This document shows positions 30,681-39,728 of a stretch of DNA of 64,000 bases, one piece after another; position 1 is the first letter of the stretch; every line of letters starts with the position of its first letter. This DNA comes from Ruegeria haliotis. GTDB taxonomy: Bacteria > Pseudomonadota > Alphaproteobacteria > Rhodobacterales > Rhodobacteraceae. Below the pieces are notes generated by a model. It made no database searches and had not been told where the DNA came from. It was given only the letters and a program-made list of their open reading frames with translations. The stretch lies in the NCBI RefSeq assembly GCF_013377785.1, contig NZ_JABXWT010000006.1:62001-126000 (forward strand), written 5' to 3'. Position numbers and translations under genes: made by a program.

Positions 30681-31566
30681 GGTTCTGGACCTATTAATTT
30701 GGTTGCCGTCATCTCGGCTGCGTGATTCATACCCGTGAGTTTCTGGGGTATAACATGAGCAATCTATTCTGGCTGACCGACGAGCAGATGGCGCGGCTTC
30801 AGCCTTATTTTCCAAAGAGCCATGGCAAGCCGAGAGTTGATGATCGTCGAGTGCTGAGTGGAATTATTTTCATCAACCGCAATGGGTTACGTTGGTCCGA
30901 TGCGCTGCGTGAATATGGGCCGTCAAAGACGCTGTACAATCGCTGGAAACGATGGAGCGATATGGGTGTATTCGCTCGGATCATGACCGGGCTGGCTGCG
31001 GAAGGAACTGAGCATAAGACCATCATGATCGATGCAACCTACCTCAAAGCGCACCGTACGGCCTCCAGCCTCCGGTTGAAAAAGGGGGGCGTGGCAGGCT
31101 GATCACTGCCCGCAGTTGCTGCTAGCAGCGATGAGAGGGAGGGCGCACCAAGGGTGGCATGAATACGAAACTGCACGCCGTTACTGACAGTCTGGGACGC
31201 CCCATCCACTTCTTCATTTCCGCTGGGCAGGTGAGCGATTACACGGGCGCCAGGGCTCTGGTGAACAGTCTGCCACCGGCTGACTGGCTGCTGGGAGATC
31301 GAGGTTATGACGCAGGTTGGTTCCGCGAAGCCCTTAATGACAGGGGAATAAAGCCCTGTACCCCAGGTCGAAAGTCACGCGACAAGCCTGTCCGATACGA
31401 CAAGCGCCGCTACAAACGACGCAACCGCATTGAGATCATGTTCGGACGCCTGAAGGATTGGCGGCGCGTCGCCACCCGATATGACAGATGCCCAAAGGTA
31501 TTCCTCTCGGCCATCGCTCTCGCTGCAACGGTCCTATTCTGGCTGTAAATCAATGAGTCTGGAACC
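30681..31566 (+). mobile_element. IS5-family (IS427-like) insertion sequence
   Basis: The 886-bp element has GGTTCTGGACCTATTAATTT at 30681-30700 and its imperfect inverse ending at 31566 (15 of 20 bases alike). The dinucleotide TA flanks both sides, consistent with the short target duplication of this group. It inserted into the IS110 copy; the missing IS110 N-terminus is not on the right, so a deletion followed. Confidence 0.8.
30755..31548 (+). pseudogene. IS5-family transposase in two frames
   Basis: The first frame (30755-31102, 115 residues) has the N-terminal domain LTDEQMARLQPYFPKSHGKP and the catalytic aspartate in MIDATYLKAHRT. It runs through A5G6 at 31079-31089, the sort of slippery run this group uses for -1 frameshifting. 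The second frame (31159-31548) has GDRGYDAGWF with the second aspartate and RNRIEIMFGRLKDWRR with the glutamate. A 36-base insert at 31105-31140 carries a stop in the shifted frame, so the usual fusion protein cannot be made and I mark it as broken. Confidence 0.75.
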
Positions 31567-31623
31567 TAACTCCGAAGCGATCACTGAAATAGCTCGTCGC
31601 CCTCTAAACTCTGCAACAGAACC
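31567..31623 (-). mobile_element. IS6-family end, remnant
   Basis: On the minus strand, 31623 downwards reads GGTTCTGTTGCAGAGTTT, the terminal inverted repeat of IS6-type elements and nearly the same as the left end of the decayed copy at 44817. About 57 bases are left before the IS5 element cuts in. To its right the ISKra4 fragment begins directly. Confidence 0.55.
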
Positions 31624-32070
31624 TTTCAAACTCTGCTTTCTTTGCTGGAAGGGGTCGAGGTTCCAGAACTTGAGCCATTGGCACAAAGCCTTCGATGGCG
31701 CATATGGCACGGGCAAGCGGATCGGGCACTTGATACGATTGAAACCCTGTTCAGATTTGGTATGCGCGTGCGCCGCGAAACAATTGGCCGAACGAATGAA
31801 GCGGCCTTTTCAGCGGTTGCACGAGCAATGGAGCTGCGCACCTACCTGGAGTACAATCGTGCTGCACTCGTCGATTATGGTCGCCGGCGTCGTAACGAGA
31901 AGGCAATCTCGACATCACGAGCAGAAGGGCTGGTCAATGATGTCGCGAACGCCCGGATGGGCAAGAAGCGCCGGATGCGTTGGTCCCCGCAAGGCGCGCA
32001 TCGGGTGGCAACGGTAAGGGCCGCAGTTTTGGATGGAAGGCTTGGCGAAGGTCTACTCCGAGCGGCTTGA
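31624..32070 (+). pseudogene. ISKra4-type transposase, C-terminal fragment
   Basis: The open frame has lost its start; the first family-like part is SLLEGVEVPELEPLAQ and it continues with SLRWRIWHGQADRAL, LVDYGRRRRNEKAISTSRAE, MGKKRRMRWSPQGAHRV and VRAAVLDGRL to 32070. This is the C-terminal third of ISKra4-family transposases (IST.S...N......M.....MRW). The 5' part was lost when an IS6 element joined at 31623. Confidence 0.65.
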
Positions 32071-32193
32071 TCCCCAGGTTCTTTCCACTCCCCAGACGCA
32101 AGTTCCTGCATCTTGGCGACGCTGCAAGAATCGTTGGCGATCGTAAAGCCATTTCAATGTGGGCCAAGCCAGCCCATCTGCACTCCTATTTAT

Positions 32194-33993
32194 TCAGGAA
32201 GAATAATGTCTGAGAACGTTGTGGGTGATCTGCTGAGTTGTACGATCCTTCCATTTGAGGCCTAAGAACCAATAGATAGTGCCGGCACAGAAGACCTCGC
32301 CCTTGCCTTTCGGGGCGACAACGATCTGGGATGAGCCATAGCGGTATTTTTTCACCGTATCCTCGTCATCCTTGCCCTCAATCAGCTGCGCCCATTTCGT
32401 GGCAAAGGCGTCTTTGGCCAGAAATTGCGAGACCAGTGCGCTGCCGGGGCCGCCTTCGGTGATCTGATCGACGGCGCCGGGGGTCAGGGCCAGAATTTCG
32501 GTGCCATCCAGCGGTGAATGCAGGTCCGTGGGATAGGGCAGACCATGTTCGGTGATATAGCCGACCGAGTCGGTCTCGTATCCCACGATGCCTTCTTCAT
32601 CCCCGAAAGAGTCGCCATACATCAGGCCGGTATCTTCGAAAATCCAATGCCCCGGGCGATAGACCATGAACCCGCCATTCGAGCGCGGCGAGCCACCGTC
32701 ATAGGTTGCATAGATACCCTGCAACCCCGTAACGCCAAAGGTCTGGGCGGCGGGTCGGGATACGCTCTTATGCTCCCATATATTGGTCAGCAAGTGCTTT
32801 TTGGCGGGGTCATTGCGCACCGGATCATTGTCGTCTGAGCCAAATTTGTAACACACTTGCGTGCGCCCCTGATCCTCGACCCGCACCTGCCAGAGCATGT
32901 TGGCGGCAAATCGCGCCAGCTTGCCACCCTGTTCGACCCACGTGTCGACGGCGTCGCGCTGATCCCAGGACCAGTATTCGTCGTGACCCGAGATAACCAG
33001 GCAATCATACCCGTCCAATACGCCTGGTATGTTCCCCAGATCGTACTGGTCAATATATTCGACCTCATACCCGTTTTCTTCCATCCAGACGGCAAAGGGC
33101 TTGTTGTCGACCGCCCAACCGGCCGAGTTCGCGCCCCATCCATATCCCATCATCAGCGCATAGCCGCCTGTCGGCTGCGCCGTGTAGTGGCGTTCGTGCT
33201 TGTACCGGTACTGCTCGGGCTTGGTGCTCAGATAGTTGAAATTGTCCGGTGCTGCCCAGAAGCCGCGCTCAAATGGGCGGTTTAGCGACAGGCGGGGGCT
33301 GGGGCCAACACCGTCATCGCCGTGGATGCCCATATAGTGGTTCGCACCGCCCCAGGCGTTATAGGAAGTCGCTGTACATGTGGTCAGCATATAGGCGATC
33401 TTGGTCTTTTTGGCGCCGCGCAGAACGAACCCAGCCTCGCTGATCTGTTCCTGGTCGCCATTGCGGGTGCGGAATTCGATGATGTAAACACCTGAACGCC
33501 ATTCGTCCTCGATCGGGATTTCTGCCAGCACCGGCCAGCCACAGCCGACCTCATAGGCATTCAGAGGGGTTTCCGTGAACACGCCCTTGACGCCGGTTTT
33601 TTCAACGACGACCTCTCGGGTCGGGCCATCGCGCCAAACGGTATAGTCAAAGGTCTCGCCGGTGGTGGTCAAATGCAGTTTGACCGTGTCGCCGGACGCA
33701 TAGCTTTGGGTGTCGCAATAGCCGTAGATTTCCAGAAACCCCGGATCATTGGCCGACATCTCGTAATACGCCAGTTCGAACGCCCGCCAGCCCTGTGGCA
33801 GACGCATGGTCGAGGGGCCTGAAGACAAGGGCGCAGGATCGGTCAACCCGACATTCTGTGCTGCATGGGCGGCCAGCGGCAACGCAGCCCCTGCAGCGAT
33901 ACCCGTGGCCAATACATTGCGGCGGGTGGGGTTTTCGAGCGCGTCCGGACGGGCTTTGTGTTCTGGCTGGTCGTGGTTTGGCTTGTCGCTCAT
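32194..33993 (-). CDS. Tat-exported protein related to the N,N-dimethylformamidase large subunit (short form)
   Basis: A 599-residue protein whose C-terminal two thirds match the large subunit of N,N-dimethylformamidase, an iron enzyme that hydrolyses small amides. The shared glutamine-amidotransferase-like block is GYDCLVISGHDEYWSWDQRD (about residue 335); in the characterised enzyme tyrosines and a glutamate bind the iron, and the Tyr of HxEYW may be one of them. A twin-arginine signal (NPTRRNVLATGIAAGAA) precedes it. Start is the ATG at 33993 (AAGGAAAG upstream). The LamG-like domain of the large paralogue and any small subunit are absent. Substrate unknown. Confidence 0.75.
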   Translation of the reverse strand: MSDKPNHDQPEHKARPDALENPTRRNVLATGIAAGAALPLAAHAAQNVGLTDPAPLSSGPSTMRLPQGWRAFELAYYEMSANDPGFLEIYGYCDTQSYASGDTVKLHLTTTGETFDYTVWRDGPTREVVVEKTGVKGVFTETPLNAYEVGCGWPVLAEIPIEDEWRSGVYIIEFRTRNGDQEQISEAGFVLRGAKKTKIAYMLTTCTATSYNAWGGANHYMGIHGDDGVGPSPRLSLNRPFERGFWAAPDNFNYLSTKPEQYRYKHERHYTAQPTGGYALMMGYGWGANSAGWAVDNKPFAVWMEENGYEVEYIDQYDLGNIPGVLDGYDCLVISGHDEYWSWDQRDAVDTWVEQGGKLARFAANMLWQVRVEDQGRTQVCYKFGSDDNDPVRNDPAKKHLLTNIWEHKSVSRPAAQTFGVTGLQGIYATYDGGSPRSNGGFMVYRPGHWIFEDTGLMYGDSFGDEEGIVGYETDSVGYITEHGLPYPTDLHSPLDGTEILALTPGAVDQITEGGPGSALVSQFLAKDAFATKWAQLIEGKDDEDTVKKYRYGSSQIVVAPKGKGEVFCAGTIYWFLGLKWKDRTTQQITHNVLRHYSS

Positions 33994-34060
33994 ACTCAAA
34001 CTCTTTCCTTTGGCGCAAATGGCAAGTGGGCGGACCGTACGGATCACACCATCCCCAAAA

Positions 34061-34078
34061 AAAGCCGGTTTCTGCCAA
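34061..34078 (-). promoter_or_regulatory. Shared regulon motif, site A
   Basis: In the direction of transcription this reads TTGGCAGAAACCGGCTTT, 67 bases before the start codon of the short dimethylformamidase-like gene. The same motif lies before three other transcription units of the island. It contains two TGGC-like half-sites in direct repeat ten bases apart, the geometry of an AraC-family operator. Confidence 0.6.
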
Positions 34079-34111
34079 AAGGTGCAGAACCGCGTCAAAA
34101 AGTTGAGCTAT

Positions 34112-35242
34112 TTAGAACCGTTGACCGACATAGATGTAGAGTTGATCTTCGCTGTCATTATTGCGTGCCCAGTCGACAGACAGATCAACCGGGAATTTCT
34201 TGGACACCCGATAGCGCGCACCCAAACCGGCCGCAGAATGGGTGCCGCCTGTTGACAAGTTTGAAAAGCTGTCCCCGGACTGGCCCGCTCCGGCAAACGC
34301 GACGGCTCCGAAGCGGTTGGTCAGACGGTGCCGGTATTCCACCTGCAACGAGACCGAGCGCAAGTTCAGGAACTGCGTGACCGGAAAGCCTCGGAACGCG
34401 TCCGTTGCGCCCAGTGAACATTGGTCAAAGAAGGGGGTATCATCGCTGGCCACGCAGGTCGAAGCGCGTGCAGCAATGACCCCGTTTGTGATCGGGTTGA
34501 AGTAGTGGCTATAGTTCACGAACCCCTTGGAGTAGTCGCCGGTCAGGCCCTCAAGCGTATAACTGTGCGAAACCTGCGCCTTGAGGTTGAAGCCCTTGGT
34601 TGGATAGATCGTATCGTCACGCCGGTCCCAATCCGCGACCAACGCAGGCGAGATGATCTTCATGTTCAGGAACTGATCGAAGGGGGGTGGGATCTGAAAT
34701 CCCGACCCGCCAGGAGAGATGGACGTATCCAGATAGCGTGTTGCAAAACCGATCGAAAAATCCGGGGTAATGCCATAGGACAGCTCGGCGCGGATGATGC
34801 GACCGTCCTGTCGAACCGGCAATTCCCCCAAGGTCGTGAACAGGTCATAGTTGATGTTGGCATCCGCAAACAACGTCTCGATCTGCCAACGGTTATTGTT
34901 GAAGGCAAAATTTGCGGCCAACCCATAGGCTTCGCTACCGTTGCTGGTGCGCAAGGCCGCCACGCCGATGCCCGAGGGCTTGGATCCTGCGTCCAATGTA
35001 AACAGGTACCCGGCGACAACAGTCAGGCCCGACCCGAGCGTCGGGTCCGAGGTTGGGATTGGAACCGCAACCAGCGATCCGTTGCGAAAACCGACGGCCT
35101 CTTCTTCCTGCGCCGTATCGAACGGCTCGACGCCCGGTTCGATGGTCACCGAACCCGCCATTGCAGTGCCCGGCAGCACAGACAGAAAGGTCAGGGCACA
35201 GAGCGATGTTGAGAACGGAGCCATTTTCTTAAGCTTTGTCAT
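34112..35242 (-). CDS. Omp85-type outer-membrane barrel protein without POTRA domains
   Basis: A 376-residue protein with a signal peptide (MTKLKKMAPFSTSLCALTFL, cleavage after GTAMA) and then repeated beta-strands with alternating aromatic residues. Conserved blocks of the surface-antigen (D15) barrel include DWDRRDDTIYPTKGFNLKAQ, TDAFRGFPVTQFLNLRSVSLQVEYRHRL and the terminal strand ending QRF. POTRA domains are missing, so assembly activity is unlikely; a pore or patatin-like accessory role is more probable. The ATG at 35242 overlaps the stop of the CDF gene by four bases. Confidence 0.8.
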   Translation of the reverse strand: MTKLKKMAPFSTSLCALTFLSVLPGTAMAGSVTIEPGVEPFDTAQEEEAVGFRNGSLVAVPIPTSDPTLGSGLTVVAGYLFTLDAGSKPSGIGVAALRTSNGSEAYGLAANFAFNNNRWQIETLFADANINYDLFTTLGELPVRQDGRIIRAELSYGITPDFSIGFATRYLDTSISPGGSGFQIPPPFDQFLNMKIISPALVADWDRRDDTIYPTKGFNLKAQVSHSYTLEGLTGDYSKGFVNYSHYFNPITNGVIAARASTCVASDDTPFFDQCSLGATDAFRGFPVTQFLNLRSVSLQVEYRHRLTNRFGAVAFAGAGQSGDSFSNLSTGGTHSAAGLGARYRVSKKFPVDLSVDWARNNDSEDQLYIYVGQRF

Positions 35243-36225
35243 GTTGCCCCCTGCATCTGCGCTGCGCGATCCGTTTGCGTCACAACCAGACACAATTCGG
35301 CCCCTGTCAGGATGACCGCAACATCTGCGTTCAGCGTTTTGGTCAATTGATCCATTTCTTTGGCGCGAACAGGCCGCGCCGGACCGTAATATGCAATGGC
35401 CAGATAGGACCGACCGGTTTTGGTGAGTGTCAGGTCGCGTAGAATCCCACCGTCCTTTTGCAGTGAACCGCGAATAGCGCGCCGCGCGCTGGCAAGATCT
35501 TGCGGTTGTGCCGTGACACCGGCGAGTTCGGCCAGCCCGGCCAGAAAATCCCGGAAATACTGCGCGAGAACTGTGATGCAAAGGATCAGAACAACCAATG
35601 AATCTCCGATAGGGGCGATGGGCGCCAAAACCCCGTCGCTTAAGTAGCCGATCCCCAGAAGGCCAACCCCAGCGGCCGCGGTGACCAACCCGTCAAATGC
35701 GGCGGCCTGTGCCTCGAGCTTCAACAAGCCACTTTTACGGCCCGTCCGCACCCAACTCCACCAGTGGAACCCCGAAAGGGCCAGACAAAGCACTCCAACC
35801 GCAACAAAATATGGCAGCATAGGTCCAAAGTTCAGCTCGGGTTGCGGCTCCCCGCCGAGATACCCGAGGATGCTCAGAACGGCGTTTACCATTGCGAAAA
35901 GCACCAGCCCGAACAGGGTCAGCGCCCGAAAGGTAACAAAGATCGCCTCATCTGCGGCATAGCCATAGGGGCGGAACTTGTCAGGCTGGCGCGCAATCCG
36001 TTGCACAACGCGCAGACCCAGAAAAGCCGCCGCGAAACCAATCAGGGAAAACAACCCGTCCAGTTGGATGGCCTGCGACTGCGACAGATACCCAGCATAA
36101 ATACCCATGCCGCACATGATCAGGTTGCCAGCCATTCCCATGATCATCGCGCGACGTTCCAGGATCCGGGTTTTGTCCGGCGACATTAGAGGTATCGGGG
36201 AAGGCATTGGGTTCGGGTCCTGCAT
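35239..36225 (-). CDS. Cation diffusion facilitator family transporter
   Basis: A 328-residue inner-membrane protein with six predicted helices and a cytoplasmic C-terminal domain, the CDF layout. The first metal site lies in helix 2 (QLDGLFSLIGFAAAFL) and the second in helix 5 (AAFDGLVTAAAGVGLLG), each with the family's aspartate; the loop motif RPYGYAADEAIF is also typical. CDF proteins export divalent metals by proton exchange. Translation is coupled to the Omp85-type gene, so metal and substrate traffic across both membranes may be linked here. Confidence 0.85.
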   Translation of the reverse strand: MQDPNPMPSPIPLMSPDKTRILERRAMIMGMAGNLIMCGMGIYAGYLSQSQAIQLDGLFSLIGFAAAFLGLRVVQRIARQPDKFRPYGYAADEAIFVTFRALTLFGLVLFAMVNAVLSILGYLGGEPQPELNFGPMLPYFVAVGVLCLALSGFHWWSWVRTGRKSGLLKLEAQAAAFDGLVTAAAGVGLLGIGYLSDGVLAPIAPIGDSLVVLILCITVLAQYFRDFLAGLAELAGVTAQPQDLASARRAIRGSLQKDGGILRDLTLTKTGRSYLAIAYYGPARPVRAKEMDQLTKTLNADVAVILTGAELCLVVTQTDRAAQMQGAT

Positions 36226-36283
36226 TTATTGTCTTGGTTGCGGAGAGACAATATCAGCTAATGCGGAACCTATTCGATCTGAA

Positions 36284-36301
36284 AAAGCCATTTTCTGCCA
36301 A
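36284..36301 (-). promoter_or_regulatory. Shared regulon motif, site C
   Basis: Sense orientation reads TTGGCAGAAAATGGCTTT, 58 bases before the start of the CDF/Omp85 operon. The TGGC half-sites are ten bases apart. Confidence 0.55.
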
Positions 36302-36387
36302 CTCTGGAAATCCCGGGGCGTTGCGCACGGGTTGCACATATATCAATCGAAGAGAAAGGCGCTCGGACCTGTCCTTGGTCTCTTGGA

Positions 36388-36405
36388 TTGGCAGGAATCG
36401 GCTTT
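36388..36405 (+). promoter_or_regulatory. Shared regulon motif, site D
   Basis: Plus strand reads TTGGCAGGAATCGGCTTT, 92 bases before the porin start. It is the only copy on the plus strand and serves the only plus-strand structural gene of the island, so orientation relative to transcription is kept. Confidence 0.5.
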
Positions 36406-36497
36406 TTTGTGCGTTTCGGTCGGACGTAAGGTCCGGCGGATCGTCCCCGGCCCTGCGGTTTTTAAGGGACCCCCATGGAAACCGGTTTGTACTGAAT

Positions 36498-37772
36498 ATG
36501 CGCAACTACATTCTTGGCCCTCTGCTGTCTGTTGCGGCCTTGGGTATGACAAACGGGGCCGCGGCTCAAAACAGCCCGGATCGCACGACGTCGACCGCGA
36601 TTGGCGCGTCGGTCCAGTTCGGCAATGTCGAACAGAATGTCGCCCTACTTGACGCCACCCGTGAGGGCGGGTTCCGGACCCGCTTCGGCGTCGGGCCGAT
36701 TCAAAAACTGCTACAGCCCTTCAACGATACCCGCACCCGGTGGGAGGACCAATATGGCCTCAGCTTCGGCCTGCAATATTCCCCGATCCTACATCAGAGC
36801 AGCCGGGGCGGTACAAATGGGCGGACCTTGAATGATGCTGTCGATGTGTTCCTGCGCTGGGACGGAGCGGTCGAGACCGTTGCATACAAAGGGTCGCTGG
36901 ACTTTTTCGCTTATCGCCGACGGGATAACTTTCTGTCGACCAATACGACCCAGTTCAACTCCGCACGCGGCACTTTGCTGGGGCCCAGCGATGCCAATGT
37001 CGAAGGAGCGTTTACCTCGGTGTCGCAACTGTCGTGGGAGTCGCTGTTCTTTGACGACGCGTTGGACATTACAGTTGGCCAGCTATTCCTGCCAGCGCTC
37101 GTCGATGAAAACGATACGCTGGGCAATGATCGCCTATCATTTATGGCTGAACCGCTATCCAACAATCCCGCGCATGTCCTGCCCGAGGGGGATGCCGGTC
37201 TTGGTATCGGAATATGGGTGACGCCATCCGCCCAGTTTTATGTCGGCGGAGTCGTGACACAGGCAAATGCAAAAGGCGAATATCCCGATTTTGGCGCGTT
37301 TGACGGAGATTGGCTGACTGTGGCCGAGCTGGGATGGACGCCGGATATCCCTACGCTTGGTCAAGGGCACTACCGGTTGACCTATACGCATATCGACCTG
37401 CCGGGCACCGGCCCATCCCGCAGCGAAAGTTGGTCTTTCAGCGCGGAACAGGCAATGGGCGAAGGAAAAACGCTTGCCCTGCGTGCGGGCACGAATGACG
37501 GCAACCGAAATGACATTCGCCGTATTGTCAGTGGCGGTTTGGTTTTTGACAATGTGTATGGATATGAGACGGATGCCATCGGTATCGGCGCGTTTTGGGC
37601 GAAACCCAACGACAGCAACAGGCGCGACGAATACGGGACCGAGCTGTTCTGGCGTCTTCAGCTGACCAATAGCGTACAATTCACCCCGGATATCCAGCTT
37701 TGGCGGCACTCGGATCGCAATGAGGATGGGATAGAAGCCGTTGTCAGTTTTCGCCTGACGATTTCTATCTGA
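36498..37772 (+). CDS. OprB-like porin
   Basis: A 424-residue outer-membrane protein with a signal peptide (ILGPLLSVAALGMTNGAAAQ, cleaved after about residue 23) and a 16-18-strand barrel pattern. The block YGLSFGLQYSPILHQSS, the later LGIGIWVTPSAQFYVGG and the last strand AVVSFRLTISI fit carbohydrate-selective porins of the OprB family. The frame is open from 36207; the ATG at 36498 is chosen because it gives a proper signal peptide, although no strong ribosome site precedes it. Divergent from the CDF operon, it probably admits the island's substrate. Confidence 0.75.
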   Translation: MRNYILGPLLSVAALGMTNGAAAQNSPDRTTSTAIGASVQFGNVEQNVALLDATREGGFRTRFGVGPIQKLLQPFNDTRTRWEDQYGLSFGLQYSPILHQSSRGGTNGRTLNDAVDVFLRWDGAVETVAYKGSLDFFAYRRRDNFLSTNTTQFNSARGTLLGPSDANVEGAFTSVSQLSWESLFFDDALDITVGQLFLPALVDENDTLGNDRLSFMAEPLSNNPAHVLPEGDAGLGIGIWVTPSAQFYVGGVVTQANAKGEYPDFGAFDGDWLTVAELGWTPDIPTLGQGHYRLTYTHIDLPGTGPSRSESWSFSAEQAMGEGKTLALRAGTNDGNRNDIRRIVSGGLVFDNVYGYETDAIGIGAFWAKPNDSNRRDEYGTELFWRLQLTNSVQFTPDIQLWRHSDRNEDGIEAVVSFRLTISI

Positions 37773-37827
37773 GTATCACCGCTCGGCGGGCCGAAGCGTC
37801 TGTAAATTCGCTTGTTGACTGTGACCT

Positions 37828-37892
37828 GACGTAACGTCGGCGCAATCACGACATTGTAAACTGATCATTAACATAGATTGAAATTAATGTTA
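37828..37892. promoter_or_regulatory. Palindromes upstream of the AraC-family gene
   Basis: GACGT-A-ACGTC at 37828-37838 is a perfect 11-base palindrome, and TTAACAT near 37868 is mirrored by ATGTTA near 37887. They lie in the AT-rich leader of the regulator and could be its own control sites. They do not match the TTGGCAG motif found before the structural genes. Confidence 0.35.
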
Positions 37893-37939
37893 CGAGGACC
37901 GCTAAGGTACTCAAACGAAAACCAATTTGGTACGCAACT

Positions 37940-38839
37940 TTGGACATTCACTGGCAATATACAGTCAATGAAGTTGAAGCCGTCTTTGATCCGACTCCGG
38001 ATTGGGACTTCGAGCTTATTCAACTGGACGTCGGATCGTTGGGGTATCGCGCCACTGAAGCGATCTATCCAGGTTTGGCCATTCGGTATGAGACAATGGC
38101 AAAACCGTTGCGCAGTTTTCAGCAGCTTAGAAAAAAGGGCTTTTTCGCCGGTGTTGTTCTGAGTTCATCCAGTCCGGTGCTTTGGAAGGGATGTGAGGTC
38201 AACGGTGACCTTGCGCTTGTATTCGGGGATGCTGATCATGACATGGTTCTTCCGGCGCGATGTGTTGTACTGACAATCGAAATTGACTGGCATCCGGCCC
38301 ACGCGGCCGGCTTGATCGGGTTGGAACCCGGCTTGTGGCAGTGTGACCCGTCCGAACTCCGCGCCTTTGTTGACCTGTGCGGTGCCCTGACCAAACGACA
38401 GGAGCAGGCAAATCTCTGCCAATCGGAGCAACGAGCAGCGTGCATACAGGTTATGTCCAGGTTTCTGGCAATGCTGATGCGGCCGACACATACCCGCCCC
38501 TCGCGCCAATATGGTATCATGAGCAAAGCCGAGGAATTCGCCGCCCGACAGGGGTGGTGTGAAAGTGTTGCCATCGATAATCTGGCAGACGCCATCGACG
38601 TGCCCCGCCGTACATTGCACCGATCCTTCAAGGAACTTTATGGGATGGGACCGCAAGGTTACCTGCGGCTGGTCCGGCTGCATATGTTCCGCGAGGCCTT
38701 GCTGACCGGCGATCATACAGGCATCGCCGATGCAGCGTTGGGTGCCGGGTTTCAGCATTTCGGGCGCGCGGCGCAGTATTATCACAAGCAGTTTGGCGAG
38801 TTACCCAAACAGACTTTGAGACGATCGATCAGCAGCTAA
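37940..38839 (+). CDS. AraC-family transcriptional regulator
   Basis: A 299-residue protein with a C-terminal AraC double helix-turn-helix (about residues 205-298: IDNLADAIDVPRRTLHRSFKEL, then DAALGAGFQHFGRAAQYYHKQFGELP) and an N-terminal ligand domain of unknown type, similar in size to EutR-like members. The start is uncertain: the frame has no ATG before the conserved part, and the TTG at 37940 lacks a clear ribosome site. An overlapping frame opens with ATG at 37878, so a sequencing or natural frameshift in the leader is possible. It is the only regulator in the 32-45 kb island. Confidence 0.85.
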   Translation: MDIHWQYTVNEVEAVFDPTPDWDFELIQLDVGSLGYRATEAIYPGLAIRYETMAKPLRSFQQLRKKGFFAGVVLSSSSPVLWKGCEVNGDLALVFGDADHDMVLPARCVVLTIEIDWHPAHAAGLIGLEPGLWQCDPSELRAFVDLCGALTKRQEQANLCQSEQRAACIQVMSRFLAMLMRPTHTRPSRQYGIMSKAEEFAARQGWCESVAIDNLADAIDVPRRTLHRSFKELYGMGPQGYLRLVRLHMFREALLTGDHTGIADAALGAGFQHFGRAAQYYHKQFGELPKQTLRRSISS

Positions 38840-38854
38840 GGTCGTCATGACCTC

Positions 38855-39691
38855 CTAGGGCCATATGAGCGTGACAGCAAATTTGAACTGGCTTTCAAGA
38901 CCGCCCTCTGGCCGCTCTACCATTTTGTAGTAGCCCATGCTCAGATCAATGGCAGATCCATTGTCACGGGGAAAGGTCTTGCCAGCTGTCAGTCCCAGAG
39001 GGATCTGCCAACGATTGCCGGATGAAGCCTCCCAGTCATACGTGAGGGAGTTCGAATAGCCAAAATAGCTGCCGCCCAGCAGGTCGCTATTGTAGATCAT
39101 TACCGGATTGATGGTGGCAACGCTGTAATCGTCCTGCCCCCAATGCTGACCGACAATCGTGGCATAGCTCCATCGCCCGGAAAAGCCGGTCGCCACGGCA
39201 CTTATACCGCCGCCCCAGCCCGGCCCCGCCAAATCGTCGCGCGTTCTGGTACGGAGAGAGACTTGCGGGCCGATGCCGAATTTCAGATCGCGATCTGATT
39301 TCGGAGAGAAAAAGGCCTGAACGATGCTGTCGCTGAGACCAGTGCTGTAACTTGACTGCCCCCGAGGCTCGGGCCCTAAAGGCGGAAGGACGACTCCGTC
39401 CCGGACCCCGACAACAGGTACGATTCCGCGCAGTATGACGTTAAAGCGCCCTTCTGTAGGCACCGAGTAGACCGGCTGAATCTGTGCCGCATAACTCTGC
39501 GGGTCTCGGTCATTGTCAAAACCTACGGTATTATCCAACACCACTGCCCGAATGCTGGCCAGCGGGTCCTGTGCCTTGCGCGCAAGCTGGCATTGTTGGT
39601 CACAGCCACCGTCGGCAAAAGCGATTGAGGGCACGATGCCCAAAGCGCAAAGCGCAGCCAAGGGAAGGGTTAGAAGTTTAGACAGTTTCAT
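38855..39691 (-). CDS. Outer-membrane-type protein (neuromedin-U-like annotation class)
   Basis: A 278-residue protein with a signal peptide (LLTLPLAALCALGIVPSIAFA), two early cysteines (GGCDQQCQLA) and then a beta-strand pattern. The blocks FNVILRGIVPVVG, KFGIGPQVSLRTRTRD, IVGQHWGQDD and a last strand FKFAVTLIWP resemble the small barrel-type proteins that are often labelled neuromedin U in bacterial genomes. Translation begins at 39691. It is the last gene of the 44.6-38.9 kb operon and stands 37 bases after the esterase. A role in uptake or as a surface sensor is plausible. Confidence 0.7.
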   Translation of the reverse strand: MKLSKLLTLPLAALCALGIVPSIAFADGGCDQQCQLARKAQDPLASIRAVVLDNTVGFDNDRDPQSYAAQIQPVYSVPTEGRFNVILRGIVPVVGVRDGVVLPPLGPEPRGQSSYSTGLSDSIVQAFFSPKSDRDLKFGIGPQVSLRTRTRDDLAGPGWGGGISAVATGFSGRWSYATIVGQHWGQDDYSVATINPVMIYNSDLLGGSYFGYSNSLTYDWEASSGNRWQIPLGLTAGKTFPRDNGSAIDLSMGYYKMVERPEGGLESQFKFAVTLIWP

Positions 39692-39728
39692 GAATTGAGC
39701 TCGGTATTTGAGAAAATGGTTGAAGGCG

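Noticed and set aside
34112-35242. BamA or TamA assembly factor
   Set aside because: The protein has no POTRA domains and goes from the signal peptide almost directly to the barrel.
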